Shown here: positions 32,462 through 39,084 of the stretch, piece by piece
How the letters are laid out: the number at the start of each line of letters is the position of its first letter
How positions within the stretch are numbered: position 1 is the first letter of the stretch
Assembly: GCA_902488815.1 (NCBI GenBank)
Contig: CABTXP010000006.1
Location: forward strand, 1-43,353
Direction of reading: 5' to 3'
Origin: an uncultured Eubacteriales bacterium
GTDB taxonomy: Bacteria; Bacillota; Clostridia; Tissierellales; Peptoniphilaceae
Length of the DNA stretch: 43,353 nucleotides
The notes under the pieces: generated by a model
Told to the model about the DNA's origin: nothing
The model's input: the letters and a program-made list of their open reading frames with translations, nothing else
Databases searched by the model: none
Position numbers and translations under genes: made by a program

Positions 32462-32838
32462 AGATCTTCCTCTTTTACAAAAGTCCCGTTTATCGTTTTG
32501 CCTTTTCTGTCCTTTATCTTGTCGTATGCCATTGCAAGGCAAGTCTGCGGGCTAATGTTCAGCTGTTCACACAAGATGATGAGTGTGACAAATACGTCTC
32601 CCATTTCGTCCATCATTCTCCTTTTCAGACTTAAACTTATAGATCCGGGCATTTTCTTATCGGGATATTTTATTTTGTAGCGGTAAAGGTACCCTGTGAC
32701 ATTGTCCATCTCTGTCTTAAACTCAATGGCTTCTTCCACGAATTTCATAAATTGCTTCTCTGCATTTTCTTCGCACAACAGATGATGCGTGTCCGCCCAA
32801 TCCACTATGCATGCCTGTAATTCTTCAAAATTTTTCAA
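32458..32838 (-). CDS. MazG-like nucleotide pyrophosphohydrolase
   Basis: This 126-residue protein has the MazG/all-alpha NTP-PPase pattern: KQFMKFVEEAIEFKTEMDNV (acidic EExxE region) and RRMMDEMGDVFVTLIILCEQ (the second metal-binding ExxD helix). It would hydrolyse NTPs or alarmones to monophosphates during infection. The start is TTG at 32838, preceded by GAGGAGGACGAAGA and overlapping the upstream stop codon. The C-terminus (KDRKGKTINGTFVKEEDL) is the family's usual end. Confidence 0.85.
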   Translation of the reverse strand: MKNFEELQACIVDWADTHHLLCEENAEKQFMKFVEEAIEFKTEMDNVTGYLYRYKIKYPDKKMPGSISLSLKRRMMDEMGDVFVTLIILCEQLNISPQTCLAMAYDKIKDRKGKTINGTFVKEEDL

Positions 32839-33176
32839 TCTTCGTCCTCCTCATCAAACATATCTATCTGATCGCTTCGTACTTTTTCTAAAATTACAAT
32901 GTCGCCACACACCTTTAGCTCCATGTCTCGATAGGCTCCTTCGCCGTCTATACCGGATTTCTTTTGCAAGTTGGTGCCTATCTTGTAGGTGAAAGCAGGC
33001 ATTTTATAAACTGTTTCTTCTTTCTGTGCAACTACAGTCCCTATTTTCAATTTAAGGGAGACATCGCCTTGTTCAAATTCTCCTTTTGCTATTTTTTCTC
33101 CTACTTGAACTATGGCAGCATTTAAAGCCATCTGCATGTCTTCAAATTTTTCATCCTGTAAACTAAAAATTCTCAT
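32835..33176 (-). CDS. Hypothetical early phage protein
   Basis: This 113-residue protein looks like a beta-rich single domain with an acidic tail (DMFDEEDED). KIAKGEFEQGDVSLKLKIGT and KIGTNLQKKSGIDGEGAYRD suggest a fold shared by early phage proteins often encoded near Cas4-like nucleases. I cannot assign a function. It overlaps both neighbours by 4 bp. Confidence 0.65.
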   Translation of the reverse strand: MRIFSLQDEKFEDMQMALNAAIVQVGEKIAKGEFEQGDVSLKLKIGTVVAQKEETVYKMPAFTYKIGTNLQKKSGIDGEGAYRDMELKVCGDIVILEKVRSDQIDMFDEEDED

Positions 33177-33517
33177 TCTGCCACCTCAATTTGATTTACC
33201 AACTTTTTGCACATTTTAAGAGTGTACTCTTCGTCTTGCTCATAGGGGTTGTCTTCCGCATGTGCACAGTCAAATCCCAACAAATATCCGTCAATACCAT
33301 CAATCTCTCCGCTGAAGGTCAGCCCTCCGTGGACGTCAAATTTATCCTCGATGTCTCGGTAGTCTACTCCATAGAATTTACTGTCTTTCGGTATCACTAC
33401 ATAGCCGCAGTACCAATAGCCCGGCATACTGAAAATATTCATGCCACCTTCTAATTCTCGAACTATAATTCTGTAATTTTTATAAATCTCATCTTTTACT
33501 ATTCTTTCGCCAATCAT
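33173..33517 (-). CDS. Hypothetical early phage protein
   Basis: The protein has about 114 residues. The ATG at 33517 (MIGERIVKDEIYKNYRIIVR) follows AGAGGTGGAAAA and is preferred over a start 51 bases upstream. SMPGYWYCGYVVIPKDSKFY and LTFSGEIDGIDGYLLGFDCA are distinctive, aromatic-rich stretches, and similar small proteins occur in the early regions of other prophages. Function unknown. Confidence 0.65.
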   Translation of the reverse strand: MIGERIVKDEIYKNYRIIVRELEGGMNIFSMPGYWYCGYVVIPKDSKFYGVDYRDIEDKFDVHGGLTFSGEIDGIDGYLLGFDCAHAEDNPYEQDEEYTLKMCKKLVNQIEVAE

Positions 33518-33527
33518 TTTTCCACCT

Positions 33528-33599
33528 CTAACTTTTATAAATCTTGTACGCAAAATATAAACTTGCAATGGTGATTACTATAATTGCTAAATCACTCAT
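33528..33599 (-). CDS. Membrane micropeptide (23 aa)
   Basis: The ORF runs from ATG 33597-33599 to TAG 33528-33530. The product is one hydrophobic helix (LAIIVITIASLYFAYKIY) with a lysine at the end. GAGGTAGAAG directly precedes the ATG, and the gene fits tightly between two early genes in the same direction. The size makes coding uncertain, but start, binding site and hydrophobic pattern agree. Confidence 0.4.
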   Translation of the reverse strand: MSDLAIIVITIASLYFAYKIYKS

Positions 33600-33607
33600 C
33601 TTCTACC

Positions 33608-33802
33608 TCACAAAATACTAACTGCTACGCCGGCAATTAACACCCATACAACAAAACCTATTGCCGTTACTATTTCTTTCCTTCTCTCTAACCTATCTTT
33701 TTCTTCTCTCCAGTCTTTGTATGCTGCTTCAAAGACTTCTCTTCTTACGTCTTTTTGGTAGCTCCAAATGGTAGCTTTTATTACCTTTTCCTCAATACTC
33801 AT
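33608..33802 (-). CDS. Small C-tail-anchored membrane protein (64 aa)
   Basis: The N-terminal 42 residues are charged and helical (VRREVFEAAYKDWREEKDRL), followed by a C-terminal membrane span (about 44-63, IVTAIGFVVWVLIAGVAVSI). AGGAGGACATT precedes the ATG. No family is recognised. Such early small membrane proteins may act on host membrane or superinfection, without evidence here. Confidence 0.6.
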   Translation of the reverse strand: MSIEEKVIKATIWSYQKDVRREVFEAAYKDWREEKDRLERRKEIVTAIGFVVWVLIAGVAVSIL

Positions 33803-33811
33803 AATGTCCTC

Positions 33812-33997
33812 CTAAAGTTTTATTCCGTTTTTTGCTTGATCTTTCAGCCAATCTTCCACGTCTTCTTTTATAAAGTAAGTGAAAGTGCCGTTTCTGATAC
33901 ATGGAAAGTCTTTAAATGTTCTTGCCAAGGTCCTTATTTTGTGCTCCCCTACAGGGACTTCTCTTGCCAACTCTTTGGCTGTCAAAAGCTGCATCAT
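33812..33997 (-). CDS. Excisionase-type helix-turn-helix protein
   Basis: This 61-residue winged HTH of the MerR/Xis/AlpA type has LLTAKELAREVPVGEHKIRT, then TFTYFIKEDVEDWLKDQ. The pattern (bait of tools-like ELA, wing, DVEDWL) is that of small phage DNA-binding excisionases. It could be the partner of the integrase at 35859-37067, although it is encoded in the early lytic operon rather than next to int, an arrangement that would couple excision to induction. Confidence 0.7.
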   Translation of the reverse strand: MMQLLTAKELAREVPVGEHKIRTLARTFKDFPCIRNGTFTYFIKEDVEDWLKDQAKNGIKL

Positions 33998-34045
33998 TGT
34001 TTTTCATCTCCCTTTGTTGTTTTTATCTGTCTGCTAATCGGTCTG

Positions 34046-34201
34046 CTAAGTTGTCAATGCCTTTTTGCCTCCAAAATCTGTTGTCAGAACGAGAGTTAAT
34101 TTGTTTATTTCTTCTAATAATTTCTGAATTTCTTTTAATTTTCCTTTTAACTCGTCTAAACCTTTTACTTTCACTCGCATTTTTAGGTACCTATTTTGCA
34201 T
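34046..34201 (-). CDS. Small helical early protein (51 aa)
   Basis: The ORF from ATG 34199-34201 to TAG 34046-34048 is preceded by AAGGAG. It encodes a charged helix (LDELKGKLKEIQKLLEEINK), and similar short KGLDELKxKL-type proteins are frequent in Firmicutes prophages between cro and xis. An internal ATG eight codons in is an alternative start. Function unknown. Confidence 0.6.
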   Translation of the reverse strand: MQNRYLKMRVKVKGLDELKGKLKEIQKLLEEINKLTLVLTTDFGGKKALTT

Positions 34202-34221
34202 TTGTGCTCTCCTTTCTTTTT

Positions 34222-34237
34222 GTTGCTAATTAGCAAC
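34222..34237. promoter_or_regulatory. Perfect 16-bp palindrome downstream of cro
   Basis: GTTGCTAATTAGCAAC is perfectly self-complementary and sits between the cro stop codon and the ribosome binding site of the next gene. Its half site TAGCAA also occurs in TAGCAACTGCTA at 34481-34492 near the cro transcription start. It is probably an operator for Cro, CI or another HTH protein. Confidence 0.6.
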
Positions 34238-34239
34238 TT

Positions 34240-34449
34240 TTAAATCAAAAAAAATTTGTTTGCGTCTAAATTATACTTGGCACAGATGATACGGACTTCT
34301 TCTATATTGAAGTCTTGATTGTTTCTGTTTATCTTTGTGCTGAAGGTCCCCTGTGTTATCCCAAGTAATTCAGCCACTTCTTTATGCTTGATATCGTGCT
34401 CAGCAAAATAGGCCTTTAATTTTCCATAGGACTTTTTCTTTTCTTCCAC
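34240..34449 (-). CDS. Cro-like HTH regulator
   Basis: This 69-residue protein is a single Cro/C1-type HTH domain: AEHDIKHKEVAELLGITQGT, then FSTKINRNNQDFNIEEVRII. It is divergent from the CI-like repressor gene, and the control region between them holds back-to-back promoters. It would repress cI and favour the lytic program. Confidence 0.88.
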   Translation of the reverse strand: MEEKKKSYGKLKAYFAEHDIKHKEVAELLGITQGTFSTKINRNNQDFNIEEVRIICAKYNLDANKFFLI

Positions 34450-34464
34450 TCTTGTATCCTCCTT

Positions 34465-34606
34465 TCAAAAAGTTTCTTTTTAGCAACTGCTATATCTAAT
34501 TATACTTTTTTATGTTTCGATGTCAACAACTTTTTTTAATTTTTTTAAAGTTTTTATTGTTTTTAAGAAACTTTTATCCTATAATGTTTTTAAAGAGAGG
34601 TGGAGT
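34465..34606. promoter_or_regulatory. Lysis-lysogeny control region with divergent promoters and operators
   Basis: Rightward for cI: TTGTTT (34557-34562), 17 bp, TATAAT (34580-34585). Leftward for cro and early genes: TTGACA (34521-34526), 16 bp, TATAAT (34499-34504). An 11-bp sequence AAAAGTTTCTT at 34468-34478 recurs inverted (AAGAAACTTTT) at 34565-34575 between the cI -35 and -10 boxes. TAGCAACTGCTA at 34481-34492 is another palindrome near the leftward start. These are the likely CI/Cro operators. Confidence 0.75.
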
Positions 34607-35260
34607 ATGGATACTTTAGGAGCAAAGTTAAGAGATATTCGGAAGAAAAATAATTTGACTTTAAATGAGTTGGCTGAGCTTTTAAATAGAAAGTACGATT
34701 TGACTATTAATAAAAGTATGGTTTCAAGATGGGAAAATGACAAGGCCATTCCTATGAATACTTTTATTTCGGCTTATGCTAAGGAGTTTAATATCGACCT
34801 TAACTATTTACTTGGTCTTGACTCTTCCGACAGCATTAATATTTATAGATTTGAAAATGTATTTCCGGTTAAGACTAAGAGGATCCCCCTTTTGGGTGAG
34901 ATTGCTTGTGGCAAGCCTATTTATGCAAGTGAGGACCGGGAAAGCTATATTGAGGTCGGCACTGATATTAAAGCCGATTTTTGCTTGAAAGCAAAAGGGG
35001 ATAGCATGATAAACGCAAGAATAAATAACGGTGATGTGGTTTTTATAAGAAAACAGTCCGCAGTAGACAACGGGGAAATTGCGGCGGTCTTGATAGATGA
35101 TGATGTAACACTTAAAAGAGTTTACTACCATAAAGATAAAAACATCATTGAGCTCCGAGCGGAAAACCCCAAGTTTCAAGCTATGATTTTTATGGACAAT
35201 GAGCTTGATCAAATAGTTATTTTAGGTAAAGCTATCGCTTTTCAAAGCGATGTTATTTAA
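34607..35260 (+). CDS. CI/LexA-like repressor (HTH plus S24 peptidase domain)
   Basis: This protein of 217 residues uses the ATG at 34607, preceded by AGAGAGGTGGAGT; an in-frame start 87 bases upstream lies in the promoter region. The N-terminal HTH_3 domain (about 5-65) contains LTLNELAELLNRKYDLTINK. The C-terminal S24/LexA peptidase domain has a cleavage site of CG type in GEIACGKP (C101-G102), nucleophile S133 (KGDSM) and lysine K170 (VTLKRVYY). It maintains lysogeny and should self-cleave after RecA activation, so induction would follow DNA damage. Confidence 0.92.
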   Translation: MDTLGAKLRDIRKKNNLTLNELAELLNRKYDLTINKSMVSRWENDKAIPMNTFISAYAKEFNIDLNYLLGLDSSDSINIYRFENVFPVKTKRIPLLGEIACGKPIYASEDRESYIEVGTDIKADFCLKAKGDSMINARINNGDVVFIRKQSAVDNGEIAAVLIDDDVTLKRVYYHKDKNIIELRAENPKFQAMIFMDNELDQIVILGKAIAFQSDVI

Positions 35261-35272
35261 GGAGGATGCTAT

Positions 35273-35734
35273 ATGGGAAAGACCTATGATTTTTTAGTAA
35301 AGCTTTTGAAAATTTTAATTGTACTTGCAATTATTCTCTCAATCTTGGTATTCGTGAAAAATAATATTGAGAAGAAACAGATTAAGCAAGCACTAATTAC
35401 GGTAGGTCATGAGTTACAAGCAACACATATCAACGGATATGGTGATAAGCAAAGTGATAATCAAGGTGTCATAAAAGCGGATATGGCTGTGAAAGATAGA
35501 GAAGAAATTTTTACGCAATGTAAAAAGGCTCTACCCAATTTAGGTCCGCAACTTGAAAAGTTAAGCAATTATTACACCACTTTAGCTATAGTTGCTACTC
35601 TCCCCGATGGAGACTTTCAAGGTCTTGATATTCCAATAGACCAAATTGACGAGATTGAGTGGGACAGTCTAAAGAATTTCGATGAGTTTTTAGAGTATAC
35701 AAACACAATGTTTATACGATCAATTAAAAAGTAA
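35273..35734 (+). CDS. Unknown membrane-anchored protein co-transcribed with cI
   Basis: This 153-residue protein has an N-terminal membrane span (about 11-30, LLKILIVLAIILSILVFVKN) and a soluble C-terminal domain with no cysteine for lipid attachment. The domain (TTLAIVATLPDGDFQGLDIP, then QIDEIEWDSLKNFDEFLEYT) matches no family I recognise. AAGGAGGATGCTAT lies 12 bp after the cI stop, so the gene is in the repressor operon and expressed in the lysogen. Prophage genes in this position often encode superinfection exclusion or other lysogenic traits; here that is inference. Confidence 0.7.
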   Translation: MGKTYDFLVKLLKILIVLAIILSILVFVKNNIEKKQIKQALITVGHELQATHINGYGDKQSDNQGVIKADMAVKDREEIFTQCKKALPNLGPQLEKLSNYYTTLAIVATLPDGDFQGLDIPIDQIDEIEWDSLKNFDEFLEYTNTMFIRSIKK

Positions 35735-35751
35735 GTAAATAAATAAAAGCC

Positions 35752-35830
35752 CCTTACTGTTGCCGCAGTAAAGGACTTTGAGATGATGTAATAATACATA
35801 CCACCCGCTTGTATTATAGCACATCATCTC
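35752..35830 (+). terminator. Two stacked hairpins before the integrase gene
   Basis: Hairpin 1 (ccttactg/cagtaaagg, 35752-35774) ends the cI operon. Hairpin 2 is longer: a 10-bp outer stem gagatgatgt/acatcatctc (35780-35789 and 35821-35830) with an 8-bp inner stem ataataca/tgtattat (35791-35817). Neither has a clean T tract, so the second may be regulatory, such as limiting int translation or expression in the lysogen. Confidence 0.55.
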
Positions 35831-35858
35831 TATTTGATAAAATTGAGGTGATTTTTTT

Positions 35859-37067
35859 ATGGCAAAAAATTCAAACGGCTTAGGATCCATCACTTATACC
35901 ATGAGAGATGGGAAAAAATATTGGACCGGACGTATGTCTGTCGGCTTTGATGTAAATGGTGAGCTTGTCAGACGGTCCTTCTCAGGCTTCAAAAAAGCTG
36001 ATGTTATTGAGAAGATGCAAGCGGCAATAAATGATGCCAACAATAATATATCAGGAATTGTAGATCCCGGCGATGCTCGGCTTATAAACTCCATGGAGTA
36101 TTGGCTTTATAGTGTCAAGGTTAGAGAAGTTAAGGCAGCATCCCTTGTCAGGTATGGGCAATTATTAAGGCTGCACATTGAGCCCTTCCCTTTTTCAAAG
36201 TTGAAAGTAAAAGACGTTACAATACTAAATTTGCAGAATTTTATTAACAGTATGGCCGAACGTGAAGATGTGTCTTTAAATTTGATTAGAGATACTTTGT
36301 CTTTGATTAAGTCTTTCTTAGACTACACAGTAGTAATGGGTATGCTTCCAAGCAACCCCGCAAAATATGTTAAGGCACCTAAAATGGGAGCTCCTATTAA
36401 AACTAATGTAAAAAATGATGTTTACAGAATTTTTTCTGCGGCGGAACAACAACTGCTCTTGCAAGAATTTGATCTTGAGGATCCGGTGGAGCAGATGCTT
36501 TTTATAGACTTCTTCACGGGGTTAAGGCGTGGTGAACTAAGAGGCCTCAAGTGGAAGCACTATTATAACGGCACTTTCTATATAAGTGAGCAACTTAATA
36601 GGACTTACGACATTGAAGACGGCATGGCAAAGATAACAGGCGAAGATTTGCAAGACGTGAAATCCGTTAATTCTAATCGGGAAATTCCATTGCCAAAAAT
36701 TGCTGATAATCTTGTACGGAAATTAAAAGTAGCTTGTATAGAAAAGCACTTGAAATTGGGCATCCCTTTTTCAAGTGAAAGCTATATCTTCTCCGACCAC
36801 ATGTGCAGGCCTATAGAAGAGAAGAGACCAAATAGGAGACTCCAAGCAATATGTAGACGACTTGGTATAGAAGAAAGGCCTTTGCATAGCATAAGGCACA
36901 GCTATGCTACAAGATTATTTGAGCAAAAGGTAGATATAAAAACAGTACAACACTTAATGGGACATTCCGACTTTAAGACAACACTTAATATTTACACACA
37001 CGTCATGCCTGAAGTAAAAGAGAGCGCAGTATCAGCTTTGGATAAAATGTTTGGGAGTGGGATTTAG
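35859..37067 (+). CDS. int: Tyrosine-family phage integrase
   Basis: This 402-residue recombinase has an N-terminal AP2-like arm-binding domain (about 1-60, GLGSITYTMRDGKKYWTGRM), a core-binding domain (about 75-175) and the catalytic domain. R223 (FTGLRRGELRGL), K268, H343 and R346 (PLHSIRHSYATRL), H369 (HLMGHSDFKTT) and the nucleophile Y379 (LNIYTHV) are all present. GAGGTG lies before the ATG. It catalyses integration at the tRNA-Leu att core (80 bp downstream) and excision with an excisionase, possibly the HTH protein at 33812-33997. The stop codon overlaps a candidate arm site. Confidence 0.96.
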   Translation: MAKNSNGLGSITYTMRDGKKYWTGRMSVGFDVNGELVRRSFSGFKKADVIEKMQAAINDANNNISGIVDPGDARLINSMEYWLYSVKVREVKAASLVRYGQLLRLHIEPFPFSKLKVKDVTILNLQNFINSMAEREDVSLNLIRDTLSLIKSFLDYTVVMGMLPSNPAKYVKAPKMGAPIKTNVKNDVYRIFSAAEQQLLLQEFDLEDPVEQMLFIDFFTGLRRGELRGLKWKHYYNGTFYISEQLNRTYDIEDGMAKITGEDLQDVKSVNSNREIPLPKIADNLVRKLKVACIEKHLKLGIPFSSESYIFSDHMCRPIEEKRPNRRLQAICRRLGIEERPLHSIRHSYATRLFEQKVDIKTVQHLMGHSDFKTTLNIYTHVMPEVKESAVSALDKMFGSGI

Positions 37068-37086
37068 TTACCAACAGGTTACCAAC
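37067..37086. repeat. Right-arm integrase binding-site candidates
   Basis: Two GTTACCAAC copies (37067-37075 and 37078-37086) have the same 11-bp phasing as the three at 310-340. The first overlaps the last base of the integrase TAG stop codon. In the circular phage these sites would lie about 60 bp on one side of the core and the other set about 125-155 bp on the other side. Confidence 0.6.
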
Positions 37087-37146
37087 ATTTTGTAATTTAA
37101 GGACTGCAAAGCAAGTAAAATGCCCATTATTTTTTTAAAGGTGTGG

Positions 37147-37166
37147 AGTCCCTTTCTCCGCACCAA
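37147..37166. repeat. attR core (20 bp)
   Basis: This is an exact copy of 165-184. It lies 80 bp after the integrase stop codon and is directly followed by an intrinsic terminator that would have belonged to the uninterrupted host tRNA-Leu gene. It marks the right end of the prophage. Confidence 0.93.
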
Positions 37167-37168
37167 TA

Positions 37169-37201
37169 ACAGTTGCTTTAGATACAGCAACTGTTTTTTT
37201 A
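37169..37201 (+). terminator. Original host tRNA-Leu terminator
   Basis: A 9-bp stem acagttgct/agcaactgt with an eight-base loop is followed by seven T residues, three bases after the attR core. Before integration it would have followed the tRNA-Leu gene now at 98-183. Confidence 0.8.
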
Positions 37202-37219
37202 TTTAATATTTCATTTCAT

Positions 37220-37246
37220 AAAAAAAGACGACCAAAACTGTCGTCT
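37220..37246 (-). terminator. Terminator of the toxin-antitoxin operon
   Basis: On the minus strand the 7-bp stem agacgac/gtcgtct (37226-37232 and 37240-37246) is followed by seven T residues. It sits just after the yafQ stop codon. Confidence 0.8.
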
Positions 37247-37254
37247 AACATAGA

Positions 37255-37530
37255 TCAAAATAAATCGGAATGACTGCCTGTTCTGTTTAAAATGAGTACA
37301 AGCTCATCATCATTAATCTCATAAATAAGCAACCAATCAGGAGCAATATGACACTCCCTCATATCTTTATATTCTCCCTGCAACTTATGATCTTTAAACT
37401 TTTTATCTAAAACCATACCTTTTGCCAAAGCTTCAACTACATCATATAACTTATTCAAATTATAGTTGCCGCTTTTTTTAATTCGTTTTAAGTCTTTTTC
37501 AAAACTCTTACGTACTTTAATCGTTCTCAT
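37255..37530 (-). CDS. yafQ: YafQ-family mRNA interferase toxin
   Basis: This 91-residue RelE/ParE-superfamily toxin has H48 (KDHKL), H61 (ECHIAPDW), D65, H87 (GSHSDLF) and a C-terminal phenylalanine, corresponding to the active-site histidines, aspartate and terminal Phe of E. coli YafQ. It would cut mRNA on the ribosome when its antitoxin is lost. Start overlaps the antitoxin stop by 4 bp, the usual arrangement. It lies outside the current prophage, between attR and a second copy of the tRNA-Leu terminator. Confidence 0.9.
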   Translation of the reverse strand: MRTIKVRKSFEKDLKRIKKSGNYNLNKLYDVVEALAKGMVLDKKFKDHKLQGEYKDMRECHIAPDWLLIYEINDDELVLILNRTGSHSDLF

Positions 37531-37748
37531 AGCTTGTCAACATAATCTTTAAAAGCAGACATATCTTTAAATTCAGCAACAATAGGATTGTTTGCCTTAA
37601 CCTTAAAAGGAATAGCCCTTTCACTTACTACGGCCTTGGCAAAAATATTAAAAGCAGTGGACATACTCATGCCGATAGAATCACACACTTCCGAAAAATC
37701 ATTTTTTAAATTCTCATCAAGTCTTATATTTAGATTTACATTAGCCAT
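37527..37748 (-). CDS. dinJ: DinJ/RelB-family antitoxin
   Basis: This 73-residue ribbon-helix-helix antitoxin has VNLNIRLDENLKNDFSEVCD, then SIGMSMSTAFNIFAKAVVSE; the C-terminal half binds and neutralises the toxin. AAAGGAGTGTTATT precedes the ATG. The N-terminal RHH part should repress the operon through the inverted repeat at the promoter. Confidence 0.88.
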   Translation of the reverse strand: MANVNLNIRLDENLKNDFSEVCDSIGMSMSTAFNIFAKAVVSERAIPFKVKANNPIVAEFKDMSAFKDYVDKL

Positions 37749-37771
37749 AATAACACTCCTTTTGTAGTAAT

Positions 37772-37808
37772 ATTATATCATGTTGCGTGTATATGTAAAT
37801 ATATATGC
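37772..37808 (-). promoter_or_regulatory. Promoter and autoregulatory operator of dinJ-yafQ
   Basis: On the minus strand TTTACA (37794-37799) and TATAAT (37772-37777) are 16 bp apart. An imperfect 10-bp inverted repeat (gcgtgtatat / atatatatgc, 37785-37808) overlaps the -35 box and fits a DinJ operator. Confidence 0.6.
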
Positions 37809-37882
37809 GAATTTATTTTAATCAATAGAAATTTATATATCCCCTCAAATCAGTCTTATCCTGTCTAAGCTCCCCAAATAGG

Positions 37883-37916
37883 CAGTTTCTTTAAATACAG
37901 CAGATGTTTTTTTATT
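37883..37916 (+). repeat. Second, diverged copy of the tRNA-Leu terminator
   Basis: These 34 bases match 37170-37203 with four mismatches and in the same orientation, while no plus-strand gene precedes them. Upstream bases (ctccccaaatag) also resemble the tRNA-Leu 3' end (ctccgcaccaata). It looks like a decayed att site or duplication, with the toxin-antitoxin pair lying between the two copies. Confidence 0.6.
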
Positions 37917-37924
37917 ACTTACAT

Positions 37925-37951
37925 ACAAAAAAGCACTCGCCCTTGAGTGCT
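37925..37951 (-). terminator. Terminator of the mtnA-like gene
   Basis: On the minus strand the stem agcactc/gagtgct (37932-37951) with a six-base loop is followed by six T residues, directly after the stop codon of the isomerase gene. Confidence 0.8.
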
Positions 37952-37955
37952 CTTT

Positions 37956-39008
37956 TCATATTAATATATAAAATCTGCTGACATTGTCCTTGTCAAAATA
38001 TTTTTGAAGCTCATTTGCTTTAAATATTCCCTTGTCCGTGACAAAACCGTCTATGAGTTCAGGCGGTGTTATGTCAAAGGACGGGTATATTGCCTTTACT
38101 CCCTTTGCCGTATGGTCGCCCAAGACAAGTGATGGCTCTCTCAGTTCTATTACTATGTCGTCTTTTACTTTCTTTTCATAGTCGGGTATTCCCGTTACGT
38201 AAAATGGCACGTTAAATCTCTTTGCCACTATTGCGATTTGATGTGTGCCGACTTTATTTGCCACGTGGCCGTCCATAGTTATCGTGTCCGATGCGCAGGT
38301 AAATAAATCTATGCCTACATTTTCCATTAAATACGCCACCATGTTGTCCGTGATTACAGTGGTTTCAAATCCCATGTCGTTTATGCAGGTTGCAGTTAGT
38401 CGTGCGCCTTGGTAGTAAGGTCTCGTCTCCGCACAATAAAATTTTACATCCTTCCCCTGCTCTTTAAGTGTCCTTGTCATTGTACCGATAATTGTTTCGC
38501 CGAAGCACTGGGTGAGAACCTTGCCTCCGTCAGGAATTTTTTCGCATAAGTGCTTTGCCACTTTATTCATGGCGCTGTATCTTCTGTTTAAAGACTCAAT
38601 GGCATCTTCAAATATTGCTTCTACTACGTCCTTGCCTTTTGCCATTGCTTTTTTTGCAGCTTCTATTGATCCTGTCGTGACTTTTTTCATTCTGTTTGCA
38701 GTTGTGGGACGTGCATTGGATATAGTGTGTGCCGCTTCTTCCAAATATTTTAGCTTCTCATCATTTGCCATGTCCCTTGCTTCATATGCTGCAAGTGCCA
38801 TTCCCATTCCGGCTGCCGTATATGGGCCTGCTGACTGTGTCACCATGTCCGTTATGGCCTTTGCCACTTCTCTGTGGGTCTTACATATTTCAAATCTCAC
38901 TTCTTTGGGATAGACACGTCTGTCAAGGATCTTTACTTCTCCCTTTTCGTACCATGCTACGTTTTCATATCTCAACATAAAGGGCATGTCATAATCTTGT
39001 CTCTTCAT
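37956..39008 (-). CDS. mtnA: MtnA-like sugar-phosphate isomerase (eIF2B superfamily)
   Basis: This 350-residue aldose-ketose isomerase of the eIF2B/MtnA fold has conserved C168 (GGKVLTQCFGE) and CAETRPYYQGARLTA, closely following the MtnA motif ETRPxxQGARLTA. Near ITMDGHVANKVGTHQIAIVA the Asp expected in MtnA (NGDxANK) seems shifted or replaced by His, so substrate specificity may differ. It is divergent from a class II aldolase gene 76 bp away. The pair suggests salvage of 5-methylthioribose- or 5-deoxyribose-1-phosphate (the DHAP shunt). Confidence 0.85.
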   Translation of the reverse strand: MKRQDYDMPFMLRYENVAWYEKGEVKILDRRVYPKEVRFEICKTHREVAKAITDMVTQSAGPYTAAGMGMALAAYEARDMANDEKLKYLEEAAHTISNARPTTANRMKKVTTGSIEAAKKAMAKGKDVVEAIFEDAIESLNRRYSAMNKVAKHLCEKIPDGGKVLTQCFGETIIGTMTRTLKEQGKDVKFYCAETRPYYQGARLTATCINDMGFETTVITDNMVAYLMENVGIDLFTCASDTITMDGHVANKVGTHQIAIVAKRFNVPFYVTGIPDYEKKVKDDIVIELREPSLVLGDHTAKGVKAIYPSFDITPPELIDGFVTDKGIFKANELQKYFDKDNVSRFYILI

Positions 39009-39084
39009 AGTCCCTCCTTCGTTTTTTTAGTTTATCACATTTTAAATGATGTATAAATATGATAGATTATATGTGAGGTGAACT

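Larger units (their letters stand above)
165..37166. mobile_element. Temperate siphovirus prophage (about 37 kb) in tRNA-Leu
   Basis: The element is bounded by an exact 20-bp direct repeat, with a tyrosine integrase beside the right copy. It holds a full siphovirus gene set in canonical order: integrase, CI/Cro switch, replication genes, late regulator, terminase, portal, ClpP-like protease, HK97 capsid, connectors, tail, tape measure, baseplate, endolysin and holin. Nearly all lytic genes are on the minus strand, while cI, one membrane protein and int are on the plus strand. The only clear lesion is an in-frame stop in the gp10-like connector. Small-terminase type and the HNH endonuclease beside it suggest cos-type packaging, which is inference. 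Confidence 0.95.

Noticed and set aside
34520..34606. Longer N-terminus for the CI-like repressor
   Set aside because: The extra codons cover the cI promoter -35 and -10 boxes and both operators; the ATG at 34607 has its own ribosome binding site.
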